This document shows, piece after piece, positions 1 to 7,818 of a stretch of DNA of 33,306 nucleotides (positions are counted from its first letter, which is position 1; each line of letters opens with the position of its first letter). Below the pieces are notes generated by a model that ran no database searches, was not told the origin of the DNA, and was given only the letters and a program-made list of their open reading frames with translations. The stretch is from Blastococcus sp. CT_GayMR20 (GTDB taxonomy: Bacteria; Actinomycetota; Actinomycetes; Mycobacteriales; Geodermatophilaceae): positions 1-33,306 of the forward strand of contig NZ_SPQM01000046.1 of the NCBI RefSeq assembly GCF_004570345.1, in the 5' to 3' direction. The position numbers and the translations under genes were made by a program.

Positions 1-1161
1 CATCTTGGTGCGCTGCGCCTCTCCGCCGGACAGCGTTCCCGCCGGGCGGTCGAGCGAGAGGTAGCCCAGCCCGATCTCGGCGAAGGAGTCGAGGAGGTGC
101 TGCAGGCCGGTGAGCAGCGGTGCCACCGACGGCGCCTCGAGGTCCCGCACCCAGTCGGCCAGGTCGCTGATCTGCATCTCGCAGAGGTCGGCGATGTTCT
201 TGCCGTCGATCCTCGACGACCGCGCCTCCGGGGTGAGCCGCGTCCCCTCGCACTCGGGACAGGTCTGGAACGTGATCACGCGGTCGACGAAGCGCCGGAT
301 GTGCGGCTGCAGCGCATCGACGTCCTTGGAGAGCATCGACTTCTGGACCTTCGGGATCACGCCCTCGTACGTCAGGTTGATGCCCTCGACCTTGATCTTG
401 GTCGGCGCCTTGTAGAGGAGGTCGTCCATCTCCTTCTTCGTGTACTTCCCGATCGGCTTGTCCAGGTCGAGGCCGATGCCCTGGAAGAGGCGGCCGTACC
501 ACCCGTCCATGCTGTAGCCGGGGACCATCAGGCCGCCCTCGTTCAGGGACTTCGACTCGTCGTAGAGGGCCGTGAGGTCGAAGTCGGAGACCGAGCCCAT
601 GCCCTCGCAGCGCGGGCACATGCCGCCCATGTAGACCACGTCGCGCACGACGGCCTTCTCGACCCGTCCGCCGGCCTTCTCCGTGCTCATCACGCCGCTG
701 GCCTTCCGCGTCGGGACGTTGAAGGAGAACGCCGTGGGGGGTCCGATGTGCGGCGTCCCGAGCCGGCTGAACATGATCCGCAGCATCGCGTTGGCGTCGG
801 TGGCGGTGCCGACTGTCGAACGGGGGTTGGCCCCCATCCGCTCCTGGTCGACGATGATCGCCGTCGTCAGGCCCTCGAGGAGGTCGACCTCCGGGCGCGC
901 CAGCGACGGCATGAAGCCCTGCACGAACGCGCTGTAGGTCTCGTTGATCATCCGCTGCGACTCGGCGGCGATCGTGTCGAAGACCAGGGAGCTCTTGCCC
1001 GAGCCGGAGACGCCGGTGAACACCGTCAGCCGGCGCTTGGGGATCTCGACGCTGACGTTCTTGAGGTTGTTCACGCGCGCGCCGAGCACGCGGATCAGGT
1101 CGTGGCGGTCGGCGGCGTGCAGTGCGGGCGACTGCCGGTCCGTGCTGGTGGCCGCGCTCAT
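1..1161 (-). CDS. UvrA-like ABC ATPase, UvrB-independent type (partial, C-terminus outside window)
   Basis: The reading frame from ATG at 1161 stays open to base 1, giving 387 codons; the rest of the gene lies beyond the left edge. Visible motifs are a Walker A box GVSGSGKSS at about residues 50-58, the UvrA motif [11 protein letters not shown] at about 109-119, a zinc-type CPRC pair at about 182, a CPEC pair near residue 297, and the ABC signature TLSGGEAQR at the window edge. Between the STVGT motif and the first CPRC there is no room for the UvrB-binding domain of housekeeping UvrA. This is the layout of UvrA2/DrrC-type proteins, which in known cases protect against DNA-binding drugs. The ATG lies 10 bp after the VOC gene stop, so it is probably the third gene of an AraC-VOC-UvrA operon. 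The drug or lesion it handles cannot be read from the sequence. Confidence 0.9.
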   Translation of the reverse strand, partial: MSAATSTDRQSPALHAADRHDLIRVLGARVNNLKNVSVEIPKRRLTVFTGVSGSGKSSLVFDTIAAESQRMINETYSAFVQGFMPSLARPEVDLLEGLTTAIIVDQERMGANPRSTVGTATDANAMLRIMFSRLGTPHIGPPTAFSFNVPTRKASGVMSTEKAGGRVEKAVVRDVVYMGGMCPRCEGMGSVSDFDLTALYDESKSLNEGGLMVPGYSMDGWYGRLFQGIGLDLDKPIGKYTKKEMDDLLYKAPTKIKVEGINLTYEGVIPKVQKSMLSKDVDALQPHIRRFVDRVITFQTCPECEGTRLTPEARSSRIDGKNIADLCEMQISDLADWVRDLEAPSVAPLLTGLQHLLDSFAEIGLGYLSLDRPAGTLSGGEAQRTKM

Positions 1162-1171
1162 CGGGTCTCGC

Positions 1172-1589
1172 TCACCCTGCCTTCCGTTCCTGGATCCGGA
1201 TCATGTTGCCCGCGGGGTCGCGGAAGGCGGCATCGCGGACGCCGTACGGCTGCTCGACCGGCTCCTGGACGACCTCCGCGCCGCCGGCGACCAGCCGCTC
1301 GAACGTGCCGTCGAGGTCCGTGGTGGCCAGGTTGACGCCGAAGTAGCTGCCCTTGGCCATCAGCTCGTCGATGGTGCGCTTCTCGTCGTCGGTGAGGCCG
1401 GGCGTGGCCGCCCGGCGGGTGCAGCACGATGGCGGTGTCGGGCTGGCCGCGCGGGCCCACCGTGATCCAGCGCATGCCGCCGTAGCCGACGTCGAGGCGG
1501 ACCTCGAAGCCGAGGACGTCCCGGAAGAACGCCAGCGACGCGTCCGGGTCGGTGTGCGGGAGGAAGCTCGAGTGGATGGTGATGTCCAT
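1172..1589 (-). pseudogene. VOC family protein, frameshifted
   Basis: Starting from ATG at 1589, the first part reads as a VOC (glyoxalase/bleomycin-resistance/dioxygenase) domain: SFLPHTDPDASLAFFRDVLG, then GMRWITVGP and AIVLHPP. After about base 1419 this frame degenerates into arginine-rich sequence. The second half of the domain ([20 protein letters not shown], later [11 protein letters not shown]) is in the neighbouring frame and ends at the stop at 1172. The span is 418 nt, one more than a multiple of three, so a single extra base in the GC-rich run at about 1411-1419 explains everything. Removing it gives a normal 138-residue VOC protein. It lies 5 bp after the AraC gene and 10 bp before the UvrA-like gene. 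It may be a true recent frameshift or a sequencing error in a G/C run; the remaining sequence looks undecayed. Confidence 0.85.
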
Positions 1590-1594
1590 GCCGG

Positions 1595-2074
1595 TCACGC
1601 TAGGAGCGGCTCGGACGAGGGCGCTTCTCGATTCCTGACCGGTCTGGTGACCTGCTTCGCGACGCACGGCGGCATGCCCGCCGTCGCCCGCCCGGCCGTC
1701 GAGTCCGCGGCCTCCCGGCGGTAGACGCTGGGCGGCACCCCGACCAGCTCGGTGAAGCGGGTGCTGAACGTGCCGAGCGAGGAGCAGCCGACGGCGAAGC
1801 AGACGTCGGTGACGCTGAGGTCGCCGCGGCGCAGCAGCGCCATCGCCCGCTCTATGCGTCGGGTCATCAGGTAGGAGTAGGGCGACTCGCCGTACGCCTG
1901 CCGGAACTCGCGGCTGAGATGCCCGGCCGACATGTGCGCACCGCGGGCGAGCGCCTCGACGTCCAGCGGCTGCGCGTACTCCCGGTCGATCCGGTCGCGG
2001 ACGCGGCGCAGCCGCGCGAGGTCGCGCAGGCGCTGCTCCGCGTTCGTGCTGGTCACCGACACCGATCGTGCCAC
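1595..2074 (-). CDS. AraC family transcriptional regulator
   Basis: This 159-residue protein is little more than the AraC/XylS DNA-binding domain. Helix-turn-helix 1 is at about residues 38-60 (DVEALARGAHMSAGHLSREF) and helix-turn-helix 2 at about 85-110 (SVTDVCFAVGCSSLGTFSTR), followed by the typical GVPPSVYRR. No separate ligand-binding domain is present. The start is a GTG at 2074; inner GTG codons could also serve. Only 5 bp separate its stop from the VOC gene, and small AraC regulators paired with VOC proteins are common in actinomycetes. It probably controls its own operon with the VOC and UvrA-like genes. The C-terminal tail of about 35 residues after the HTH shows nothing recognisable. 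Confidence 0.9.
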   Translation of the reverse strand: MARSVSVTSTNAEQRLRDLARLRRVRDRIDREYAQPLDVEALARGAHMSAGHLSREFRQAYGESPYSYLMTRRIERAMALLRRGDLSVTDVCFAVGCSSLGTFSTRFTELVGVPPSVYRREAADSTAGRATAGMPPCVAKQVTRPVRNREAPSSEPLLA

Positions 2075-2134
2075 GTCGAGCCGGGGTCGTCGGCGTCCCC
2101 GCCCGCCGTTCCCCCGGTCCGGTGCACACGCCGG

Positions 2135-2452
2135 TCAGCTCCCGCGGTAGGTCGAGTAGGCGAACGGGGCCAGCAGCAGCGGCACGTGGTGGTGCTCCCC
2201 CGGCTCCAGGACGGCGAAGGTCAGCACAACCTCGGGGTAGAACGCGTCGACGCCCCGCCCGGCGAACCAGGGACCGGTCGCGAACACCAGGCGGTGGGTG
2301 CCGGCCGCGGTCGCCTCCTCGGTCAGCCGGCACCGGCCGTCGCGGTCGGTGACGCCCTCCGCGAGCAGGTCATCCCCGGCGAAGAGGCGGACGGCGATGC
2401 CCGACGCGGGCCTTCCGGCCACCGAGTCCAGCACGTGCGTCGAGACGCTCAT
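2135..2452 (-). CDS. uraH: 5-hydroxyisourate hydrolase (transthyretin-like)
   Basis: This 105-residue protein hydrolyses 5-hydroxyisourate, the product of urate oxidase, to OHCU. The family marks are present: an N-terminal STHVLD (His6), the central strand TDRDGRC, PWFAGRGVDAFYPEV, HHHVPLLLAPFAYSTY, and the invariant C-terminal tetrapeptide YRGS at 102-105. Length is normal for the bacterial enzyme. It starts at ATG 2452, preceded by GAGGACGG. It follows the OHCU decarboxylase gene after 73 bp on the same strand, so the second and third steps of urate oxidation are encoded together. No urate oxidase gene lies next to it in this window. Confidence 0.95.
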   Translation of the reverse strand: MSVSTHVLDSVAGRPASGIAVRLFAGDDLLAEGVTDRDGRCRLTEEATAAGTHRLVFATGPWFAGRGVDAFYPEVVLTFAVLEPGEHHHVPLLLAPFAYSTYRGS

Positions 2453-2507
2453 CCGTCCTCCTCGCCGGCGCTCGTCGGCCGCATTCGCGACGCTGCCCCG
2501 CTCCCGG

Positions 2508-2529
2508 GTGAGCTCGCAAGCTCGCTCAC
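2508..2529. repeat. Small inverted repeat at the end of the OHCU decarboxylase gene
   Basis: The sequence GTGAGC-N10-GCTCAC forms a 6-bp inverted repeat, and an inner GAGCT/AGCTC can pair instead. It overlaps the uraD stop codon and lies in the 73-bp gap before uraH. It could reduce read-through or protect mRNA ends, or it may be a dispersed extragenic repeat. There is no U-tract, so I do not call it a terminator. Confidence 0.4.
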
Positions 2530-3023
2530 GAGACCAGGGCCTTCACCCGCAGGGCGGTGATCTGGGCCAGCTGCTCGGTCACCTCGGCCCGCTCCGACTC
2601 CTCGTCGTTGTCCAGCCGCCGTCGGAGCTCGGCGAGCATCTCCTCGGGGGAGCGGCCGGACGCGCGGATGAGGAACACGTGGTCGAACCGCTCCTCGTAG
2701 GCCCGGTTGCCCTCGAGCAGCGCATCCCGGGTGGCGGCGTCGGCGTCGGTCATCGCGCTCTGCTCCCGGCGGGACGACTCGGCCTCGGCCGACGAACCCT
2801 CCACGCGGTCGCCGATCCGGGGATGGGCGGCCAGGGCGATCGCGACGTCGTCCCACGGCAGCGCGCGGGAGACCTCCTCGGCCCGGGCGACCAGCGTCCC
2901 GACGTCCCGGTAGGGCCGGCCGGCGGCGACGTCGGCGGCGAAGCGCGGCGCGGCGTTGCAGGCCCGGAGGGCCTGGACCGCCTGGTCCGCGGGCCCGTCG
3001 TTGAAGTCGTCGAGAGCGGCCAC
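2526..3023 (-). CDS. uraD: 2-oxo-4-hydroxy-4-carboxy-5-ureidoimidazoline (OHCU) decarboxylase
   Basis: The protein has 165 residues and decarboxylates OHCU to S-allantoin. Family features are the N-terminal LDDFND, the CNAAPRFA segment (the family usually has CxSxxW at this place), the active-site AAHPRIG with His67, and SSRREQSAM at about 80-88 carrying the conserved Glu. The C-terminal helices (EERFDHVFLIRASGRSPEEM) match the usual FxxxFGxPFIxxAxGRS region. I chose GTG at 3023 because the domain begins directly there; no ATG in frame fits. The gene is divergent from malate synthase with only 42 bp between the starts, so the two promoters must overlap or extend into coding sequence. It is probably co-transcribed with the HIU hydrolase gene downstream. 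Confidence 0.93.
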   Translation of the reverse strand: MAALDDFNDGPADQAVQALRACNAAPRFAADVAAGRPYRDVGTLVARAEEVSRALPWDDVAIALAAHPRIGDRVEGSSAEAESSRREQSAMTDADAATRDALLEGNRAYEERFDHVFLIRASGRSPEEMLAELRRRLDNDEESERAEVTEQLAQITALRVKALVS

Positions 3024-3065
3024 GGTGAGAGGATGCCAGCCCTGACCAGCAGAGGGAGGCGCCCA

Positions 3066-4700
3066 GTGGTGGACGTGCGCGTGGAGGGCCCCGACGTCGA
3101 GCGGGGCGAGGAGATCCTGACGCCCGAGGCGCTGGCGTTCGTCGCCGATCTGCAGACCCGCTTCGGTGTCCACCGCGACGCCCTGCTGGCGGCCCGCGCC
3201 ACGCGCCGGGCCGAGATCGCCGCCGCCCGGCGGATCGACTTCCGCGACGAGACGGCGGCGGTCCGCGAGGGCGACTGGCGGGTGCCCCCGCCCCCGCCCG
3301 GGCTGGTCGACCGGCGCGTGGAGATCACCGGCCCGACCGAGCCGAAGATGGCGATCAACGCCCTCAACTGCGGCGCGAACGTCTGGCTGGCCGACCTCGA
3401 GGACGCCAACACCCCGCACTGGGCCAACGTCGTCGGCGGGCAGGTCGTGCTCAAGGACGCCGTCCGCCGCACGCTGTCGTTCACCAGCCCGGAGGGCAAG
3501 GAGTACCGGCTCCGCGAGGACGGCGAGCTGCCGACGATCGTGCCCCGCCCGCGCGGCTGGCACCTGCCCGAGCGGCACCTGCTGGTGGACGGCGACCCCT
3601 GCGTCGGCGCCCTCGTCGACGCCGGCCTCTACCTCTTCCACAACGCACAGGAGCAGCTCGACCGGGGCAGCGGCCCGTACTTCTACCTGCCGAAGATGGA
3701 GGGCCACCTCGAGGCACGGCTCTGGGCGCTCGTCTTCGACCACGCCGAGCAGGTGCTCGACCTCCCGGCCGGATCCATCCGCGCCACCATGCTGATCGAG
3801 ACCATCCCCGCGGCCTTCGAGATGGAGGAGATGCTGCACGAGCTCGGCAGCCACGCGGCCGCCCTCAACGCCGGCCGCTGGGACTACCTGTTCAGCGTCA
3901 TCAAGGTGTTCCGCGACGCCGGGCCGGACTTCGTCCTCCCCGACCGGGGCGCGGTGACCATGACCGCGCCGATGATGCGGGCGTACACCGAGCAGCTGGT
4001 CTCGGTCTGCCACCGGCGGGGTGCGCTGGCCATCGGCGGCATGGCGGCGGCGATCCCGAGCCGGCGCGACCAGGAGGCGAACGAGCGGGCCCTGTCCAAG
4101 GTCCGCGACGACAAGACCCGCGAGGCCGGCGACGGCTTCGACGGCTCGTGGGTGGCGCACCCCGACCTGGTGCCGATCTGCCGGGAGGTCTTCGACGACG
4201 TCCTCGGCGGGCGGCCCAACCAGCTCGACCGGTTGCGGGACGACGTCTCCGTGACGCCCGAGCAGCTGCTCGACGTGGCCGGTGTCCCGGGCGACCGCAC
4301 GATGGCCGGCCTGCGCGCCAACGTCGAGGTGGCGATCCGCTACCTGGCGGCCTGGCTGGCCGGCAACGGCGCGGTCGGCATCCACGGGCTGATGGAGGAC
4401 GCCGCCACCGCCGAGATCAGCCGCTCGCAGGTCTGGCAGTGGATCCGCGCCGGGGTGGAGCTCGACACCGGCGACGTGGTCACCGAGGAGCTCGTCCGCC
4501 GGGTGATCGACGAGGAGGTGACGGGCATCGGGGAGCTGGACCGGCTGGACGACGCCCGCCGGCTGTTCGAGCAGGTGGCGCTGGCCGACGAGTTCCCCGA
4601 CTTCCTCACCCTGCCGGCCTACGAGCTGATCGTAGAAGGACCCCGTCCTCCCCAACCCTCGCAACCTCGGGTCGGGCCCCTGGACGGGGCCGCTCCGTGA
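3066..4700 (+). CDS. aceB: Malate synthase A
   Basis: This 544-residue enzyme condenses glyoxylate with acetyl-CoA to give malate. It shows EITGPTEPKMAINALNCGAN, the ADLEDANTPHWANVV segment with catalytic acids, RPRGWHLPERHLLVDG, PYFYLPKMEGHLEARLW, the signature LNAGRWDYLFSVIK near residue 265, GAVTMTAPMMRAYT and GIHGLMEDAATAEISR. Length fits type A, not the 720-residue type G. GTG at 3066 is preferred because AGGGAGG sits 6 bases upstream; ATG at 3033 is possible. The stop overlaps the start of the DUF6986 gene. No isocitrate lyase gene is in the window. The neighbouring urate-degradation genes suggest that its glyoxylate comes from ureidoglycolate; this is an inference. Confidence 0.95.
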   Translation: MVDVRVEGPDVERGEEILTPEALAFVADLQTRFGVHRDALLAARATRRAEIAAARRIDFRDETAAVREGDWRVPPPPPGLVDRRVEITGPTEPKMAINALNCGANVWLADLEDANTPHWANVVGGQVVLKDAVRRTLSFTSPEGKEYRLREDGELPTIVPRPRGWHLPERHLLVDGDPCVGALVDAGLYLFHNAQEQLDRGSGPYFYLPKMEGHLEARLWALVFDHAEQVLDLPAGSIRATMLIETIPAAFEMEEMLHELGSHAAALNAGRWDYLFSVIKVFRDAGPDFVLPDRGAVTMTAPMMRAYTEQLVSVCHRRGALAIGGMAAAIPSRRDQEANERALSKVRDDKTREAGDGFDGSWVAHPDLVPICREVFDDVLGGRPNQLDRLRDDVSVTPEQLLDVAGVPGDRTMAGLRANVEVAIRYLAAWLAGNGAVGIHGLMEDAATAEISRSQVWQWIRAGVELDTGDVVTEELVRRVIDEEVTGIGELDRLDDARRLFEQVALADEFPDFLTLPAYELIVEGPRPPQPSQPRVGPLDGAAP

Positions 4701-5911
4701 CCTTGCCCGAGGAGATCTACGCGGAGCTGGACCGGCGGCTGACTCCGGTCGACGCGGTCCGGCTGACCAGGTTCCCGGGGGAGTGGCCCGAGCGGCAACC
4801 GGTGCACACCTGCTACGTCCCGGCGGACGCCGTCGTCCCGGGGCTGGCCGCCTCGTGGGGGGAGGGGGCCCTGGCCGCCCTGGACGAGCACGGCCTGCCC
4901 GACCTCGGTCTGCCGGCGGACCTGGTCGAGCAGGTGCTGACCCGGGTCCGGTACAAGCTGGCCACCGAGCCGGTCGAGGACCTGCGGGTCGACGCCGAGG
5001 ACGGCTACCGCGGTTCCCCGGACGCCGAGGACGACGACGTGCGGCACGCGGCCGCCGCGCTCGCCGACGACCGCGCGGCCGGCACCGCGCCGCGGACCGT
5101 CGGCATCCGCGGCAAGTCCCTCGAGGGGCCCACGCGCCACCGCGGCGTCCGGTCCCTGGACGTGTTCCTCGGGGCTCTCGGCGGGAGCCGGGCCGTCGTC
5201 ACGCTGCCCAAGGTCACCGACGCCGAGCAGGTGCGGGCCTTCCTGGCCGTGCTCGACGCGCTCGAGGCCGCGCACGGGGTGGCGATCGACCTGGAGCTGC
5301 AGATCGAGACACCACAGGCGGTGCTGGGCCCGGACGGGACCGCGAGCCTGGCCCGGATGGTGCACATCGCCGGTCCCCGGCTGACCGGACTGCACTACGG
5401 CACCTACGACTACAGCGCGGCCCTCGGCATCGCCGCGGCCTACCAGTCCTCCGACCACCCGGCGGCCGACTTCGCCAAGCAGCTCATGCAGGTGGCCGTG
5501 GCCGGCACCGGTGCCCACGCGGTGGACGGGTCGACCAACGTGCTGCCGGTCGGCCCGACCGAGCACGTCCACCAGGCCTGGCAGCTGCACGCCCGGCTGG
5601 TGCGCCGGGCGCTGGTGCGGGGCTTCTACCAGGGGTGGGACCTGCACCCGGCCCAGCTGGTGACCCGGTACACCGCGACCTACGCCTTCTTCCGGTCCGC
5701 GCTCCCGGCCGCCATCGGCCGGCTCGCTGCCTACCTGGACCGGACGGAGGCGGGCGTGCTGGACGAGCCGGCCACCGCGCGGGCACTGGCATCGGTGGTG
5801 CTCCGCGGGCTGGACTGCGGCGCGGTCGACGACCAAGAAGTTCTGGCTGCGGGGGGTCCGGAGCGGGCGGACCTGGATAGGCTGGCTGGCCGGCGGCCCG
5901 GGGGATCCTGA
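4697..5911 (+). CDS. DUF6986 family, CitE/HpcH-like aldolase or lyase
   Basis: The protein has 404 residues. It starts at GTG 4697, overlapping the TGA of malate synthase, which suggests translational coupling. It resembles the HpcH/HpaI aldolase-citrate lyase beta superfamily: VDAEDGY at about 97-103, the arginine-rich GIRGKSLEGPTRHR, the strand VVTLPKV, the metal-binding glutamate in ELQIETPQ, the second acidic residue in HYGTYDYSAALGI, and a C-terminal FYQGWDLHPAQL like the HPxQ segment of CitE. The reaction is not established. Related CitE-type proteins use glyoxylate, acetyl-CoA or malyl-CoA, which fits a partner that makes malate from glyoxylate. Homologues are sometimes labelled phosphoenolpyruvate kinase; I see no support for that here. 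Confidence 0.85.
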   Translation: MTLPEEIYAELDRRLTPVDAVRLTRFPGEWPERQPVHTCYVPADAVVPGLAASWGEGALAALDEHGLPDLGLPADLVEQVLTRVRYKLATEPVEDLRVDAEDGYRGSPDAEDDDVRHAAAALADDRAAGTAPRTVGIRGKSLEGPTRHRGVRSLDVFLGALGGSRAVVTLPKVTDAEQVRAFLAVLDALEAAHGVAIDLELQIETPQAVLGPDGTASLARMVHIAGPRLTGLHYGTYDYSAALGIAAAYQSSDHPAADFAKQLMQVAVAGTGAHAVDGSTNVLPVGPTEHVHQAWQLHARLVRRALVRGFYQGWDLHPAQLVTRYTATYAFFRSALPAAIGRLAAYLDRTEAGVLDEPATARALASVVLRGLDCGAVDDQEVLAAGGPERADLDRLAGRRPGGS

Positions 5912-5974
5912 GGGGCCGCCGATCGTCGCTCGGCCCGCCGGCATTCTGCGGCGCGCCCGCACGAGAGGGCACTG

Positions 5975-6622
5975 ATGACCGCGCTTCCCGTGGCTGCCTG
6001 TCCCACCGAGGCAGAGCTCGAGTTCGACCGCCAGATCGACGCGCTCGCCCTGACCGGCCTGCCGGAGCATCTCGACCTGGCCGAGAACTGCTTCCGCGCG
6101 TCGCTGGAACCACTGCGCGACCTCCTGCCACCGGTCCGGGCCGACCGGCCCGGGCCGGGCTTCGTCGTCGTGGTGCCCCACCTGCCGGTGGTGCCGGTGC
6201 TCGAGTCCGTGCACACCGTCGGGGGCGCCGGCTTCACCACCATGGCCGACGACGACCTGGCGCGCTTCGGACCCCTGCCGGAGCTGGACATCCCGACCGG
6301 TCCCTACCTCCTCCTGGACGTCGACCCGGGGGCGGACACCCTCAACGTCCCGCCCGGCGAGGTGCTCCCGCGCCTCACCGCCGCAGGGCGCTCGCCGCTG
6401 ACCGTCGCCGAGGGGCTCGCGGTGCTCGTCTCCGACCCGGGCGTGCTCCGCGGCCGCAACTGCTTCTCGCTGGCCGGTTCACGGGCGGGGGACAAGCGGG
6501 TTCCCGCGCTGTGGATCAGCGCACGGCGGCCGAGACTGGGCTGGTGCTACCAGGGTGCACCGCACACGTGGCTCGGCACGGCCTCCTGCGCAGGCCGGCT
6601 GGGCGACCCACCCCTGGCGTGA
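5975..6622 (+). CDS. DUF5701 family protein
   Basis: A 215-residue protein that I recognise as the actinobacterial family DUF5701, of unknown function. Typical stretches are FVVVVPHLPVVPVLE in the middle, GRNCFSLAGSRAGDKRVPAL, then PRLGWCYQGAPHTWLGTASC near the C-terminus. There is no signal peptide or membrane segment, so it is probably cytoplasmic. The ATG at 5975 follows CACGAGAGGGCACTG, which offers a usable ribosome site. It stands alone: 63 bp after DUF6986, with a hairpin directly behind it. Nothing here ties it to the neighbouring pathways. Confidence 0.85.
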   Translation: MTALPVAACPTEAELEFDRQIDALALTGLPEHLDLAENCFRASLEPLRDLLPPVRADRPGPGFVVVVPHLPVVPVLESVHTVGGAGFTTMADDDLARFGPLPELDIPTGPYLLLDVDPGADTLNVPPGEVLPRLTAAGRSPLTVAEGLAVLVSDPGVLRGRNCFSLAGSRAGDKRVPALWISARRPRLGWCYQGAPHTWLGTASCAGRLGDPPLA

Positions 6623-6625
6623 CAC

Positions 6626-6641
6626 GCGGGGAGGGCCCCGC
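6626..6641 (+). terminator. Hairpin after the DUF5701 gene
   Basis: GCGGGG-AGGG-CCCCGC makes a perfect 6-bp GC stem with a 4-base loop, starting 4 bases after the DUF5701 stop. No T-run follows, which is common for actinomycete terminators. It probably ends that transcript. Confidence 0.55.
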
Positions 6642-6642
6642 T

Positions 6643-6678
6643 GAGAACGTTCACAGCTCCATGTCCCACAATGTTCTC
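6643..6678. promoter_or_regulatory. Inverted repeat upstream of the anti-sigma-type gene
   Basis: GAGAACGTT at 6643-6651 and AATGTTCTC at 6670-6678 are inverted with one mismatch, 18 bases apart. The left arm also contains the palindrome GAACGTTC. It is unusually AT-rich for this window and lies 42 bp upstream of the next gene start, where a promoter or operator would be expected. The regulator is unknown. Confidence 0.45.
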
Positions 6679-6719
6679 CCGGCCGGAGCACCCACGGCCC
6701 AGGACGTGACGAGGGGCTG

Positions 6720-7760
6720 GTGGAGGGATCGGTTGCGGACTGCTCGACGCCGGCGGTCGTTCCCGCGCCTCGAGCAGTCGAGATGCGAGTCCCGGTGAGC
6801 GACGGGCACGGCGCGGCCGTGGTCGCCGACGAGCAGGAGCTGCTCGGGGTCGCGCTGCCCTTCCTGGACGCCGGCCTGCGGGCCGGCGACCTCGTCGCGC
6901 TCACCTGCCCGCCGGAGACCGTCGAGCTGATCTCCCGCGAGCTGGGTGAGCGGGCCCGCGCGGTGGAGTCCGACCCGCGGATGAGCCTCCTGGGCTCCCG
7001 CGCGCCCGACGCGCTCACGATGTGCGGCCGCTACCTCGAGCGCGCCATCGCCTCGGGACAGGGGGCGTCGGGAACACCGGCCACCGGCTCCGGGCGTCTG
7101 CGGGTGGTGGCCGAGGTCGACTTCGGCAGCGATCCCGCCGACTGGCGGGAGGGGCAGCGCTTCGAGTCGGTCTACAACCGGCTCCTCGGGGCGGCCCCCG
7201 TGTCCGCCATCTGCCTCTACGACCGTCGCCGGCTGCCCGCCCCGGTCGTCGACAGCGCCGCCCAGACGCACCCCCAGCTCGTGCGCGGGACCTCCTGGTC
7301 GCCGAGCGCGCGCTTCCAGGACCCGGGCACCTACGTCCCGTCGCTGCCGCTCCCCCGCGAGCCGGTGGAGGACGGGGACCCGGTTTTCGCCGTCGACGAC
7401 GCCCGCACGCTGGCCGGCCTCCGCCACCAGCTGGGCGCGGTGATCGCCTCCCTCGTCCCCGACCGCGAGCAGCAGGAGGACCTCCACCTGGGCTGCGCGG
7501 AGATCGCGGCCAACGCCTTCCGGCACGGGGTGCGGCCGGTATCGGCGCGGATGTGGGGGGACGGGGAGCGGGTCGTCTGCGTCATCTCCGACCGTGGCAC
7601 GAGCTACGGCGACCCGTTCTCGGGGTTCACGCCGGCCCACGGCCTCGACCTGTCGCACGGCGGGATGGGCCTCTGGCTCGCCCGCAAGCTCTGGGACCAC
7701 GTCGACGTGCTGCCCACCGCCGAGGGCCTCAGCGTCCGGCTCAGCAGCCGGCTGCGCTGA
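6720..7760 (+). CDS. MEDS-domain anti-sigma factor/histidine kinase-like ATPase (RsbA type)
   Basis: Up to 346 residues. The N-terminal half is a MEDS sensory domain (AVVADEQELLGVALPFLDAG, later DFGSDPADWREGQRFESVYN). The C-terminal third is an RsbW-like HATPase: EIAANAFRHG (N-box) near residue 260, ISDRGTSYGDPF (G1) and HGGMGLWLARKL (G2) near 312. There is no phosphoacceptor histidine domain. Proteins of this build are labelled RsbA-family anti-sigma regulators and are thought to tune general-stress sigma factors by partner switching. No anti-anti-sigma or sigma gene is adjacent. GTG at 6720 follows GAGGGG; GTG at 6795 would also keep both domains, so the first 25 residues are doubtful. Confidence 0.85.
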   Translation: MEGSVADCSTPAVVPAPRAVEMRVPVSDGHGAAVVADEQELLGVALPFLDAGLRAGDLVALTCPPETVELISRELGERARAVESDPRMSLLGSRAPDALTMCGRYLERAIASGQGASGTPATGSGRLRVVAEVDFGSDPADWREGQRFESVYNRLLGAAPVSAICLYDRRRLPAPVVDSAAQTHPQLVRGTSWSPSARFQDPGTYVPSLPLPREPVEDGDPVFAVDDARTLAGLRHQLGAVIASLVPDREQQEDLHLGCAEIAANAFRHGVRPVSARMWGDGERVVCVISDRGTSYGDPFSGFTPAHGLDLSHGGMGLWLARKLWDHVDVLPTAEGLSVRLSSRLR

Positions 7761-7818
7761 GCGGACCCGTCCGGGCCGGTTCTTGACGCGCCGGATGTCT
7801 CACTGCTGAGGTACCCGC

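Noticed and set aside
1..1161. Housekeeping nucleotide-excision-repair UvrA
   Set aside because: The UvrB-binding region is missing between the STVGT motif and the first zinc-type CPRC, and the gene sits in an AraC-VOC operon.
2526..4664. Long open frame on the minus strand across malate synthase
   Set aside because: Only its last 165 codons are real (OHCU decarboxylase). The rest is antisense to malate synthase, low in lysine and rich in Arg/Val/Asp repeats typical of shadow frames in GC-rich DNA.
3066..4700. Malate synthase as part of a local glyoxylate shunt
   Set aside because: No isocitrate lyase gene lies in the window, so the shunt cannot be argued from this locus; ureide-derived glyoxylate fits the neighbours better.
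4619..6214. 531-codon minus-strand frame over DUF6986 and DUF5701
   Set aside because: Shadow frame: composition dominated by Arg/Gly/Val/His, no motif, and it spans two genes with clear family signatures.
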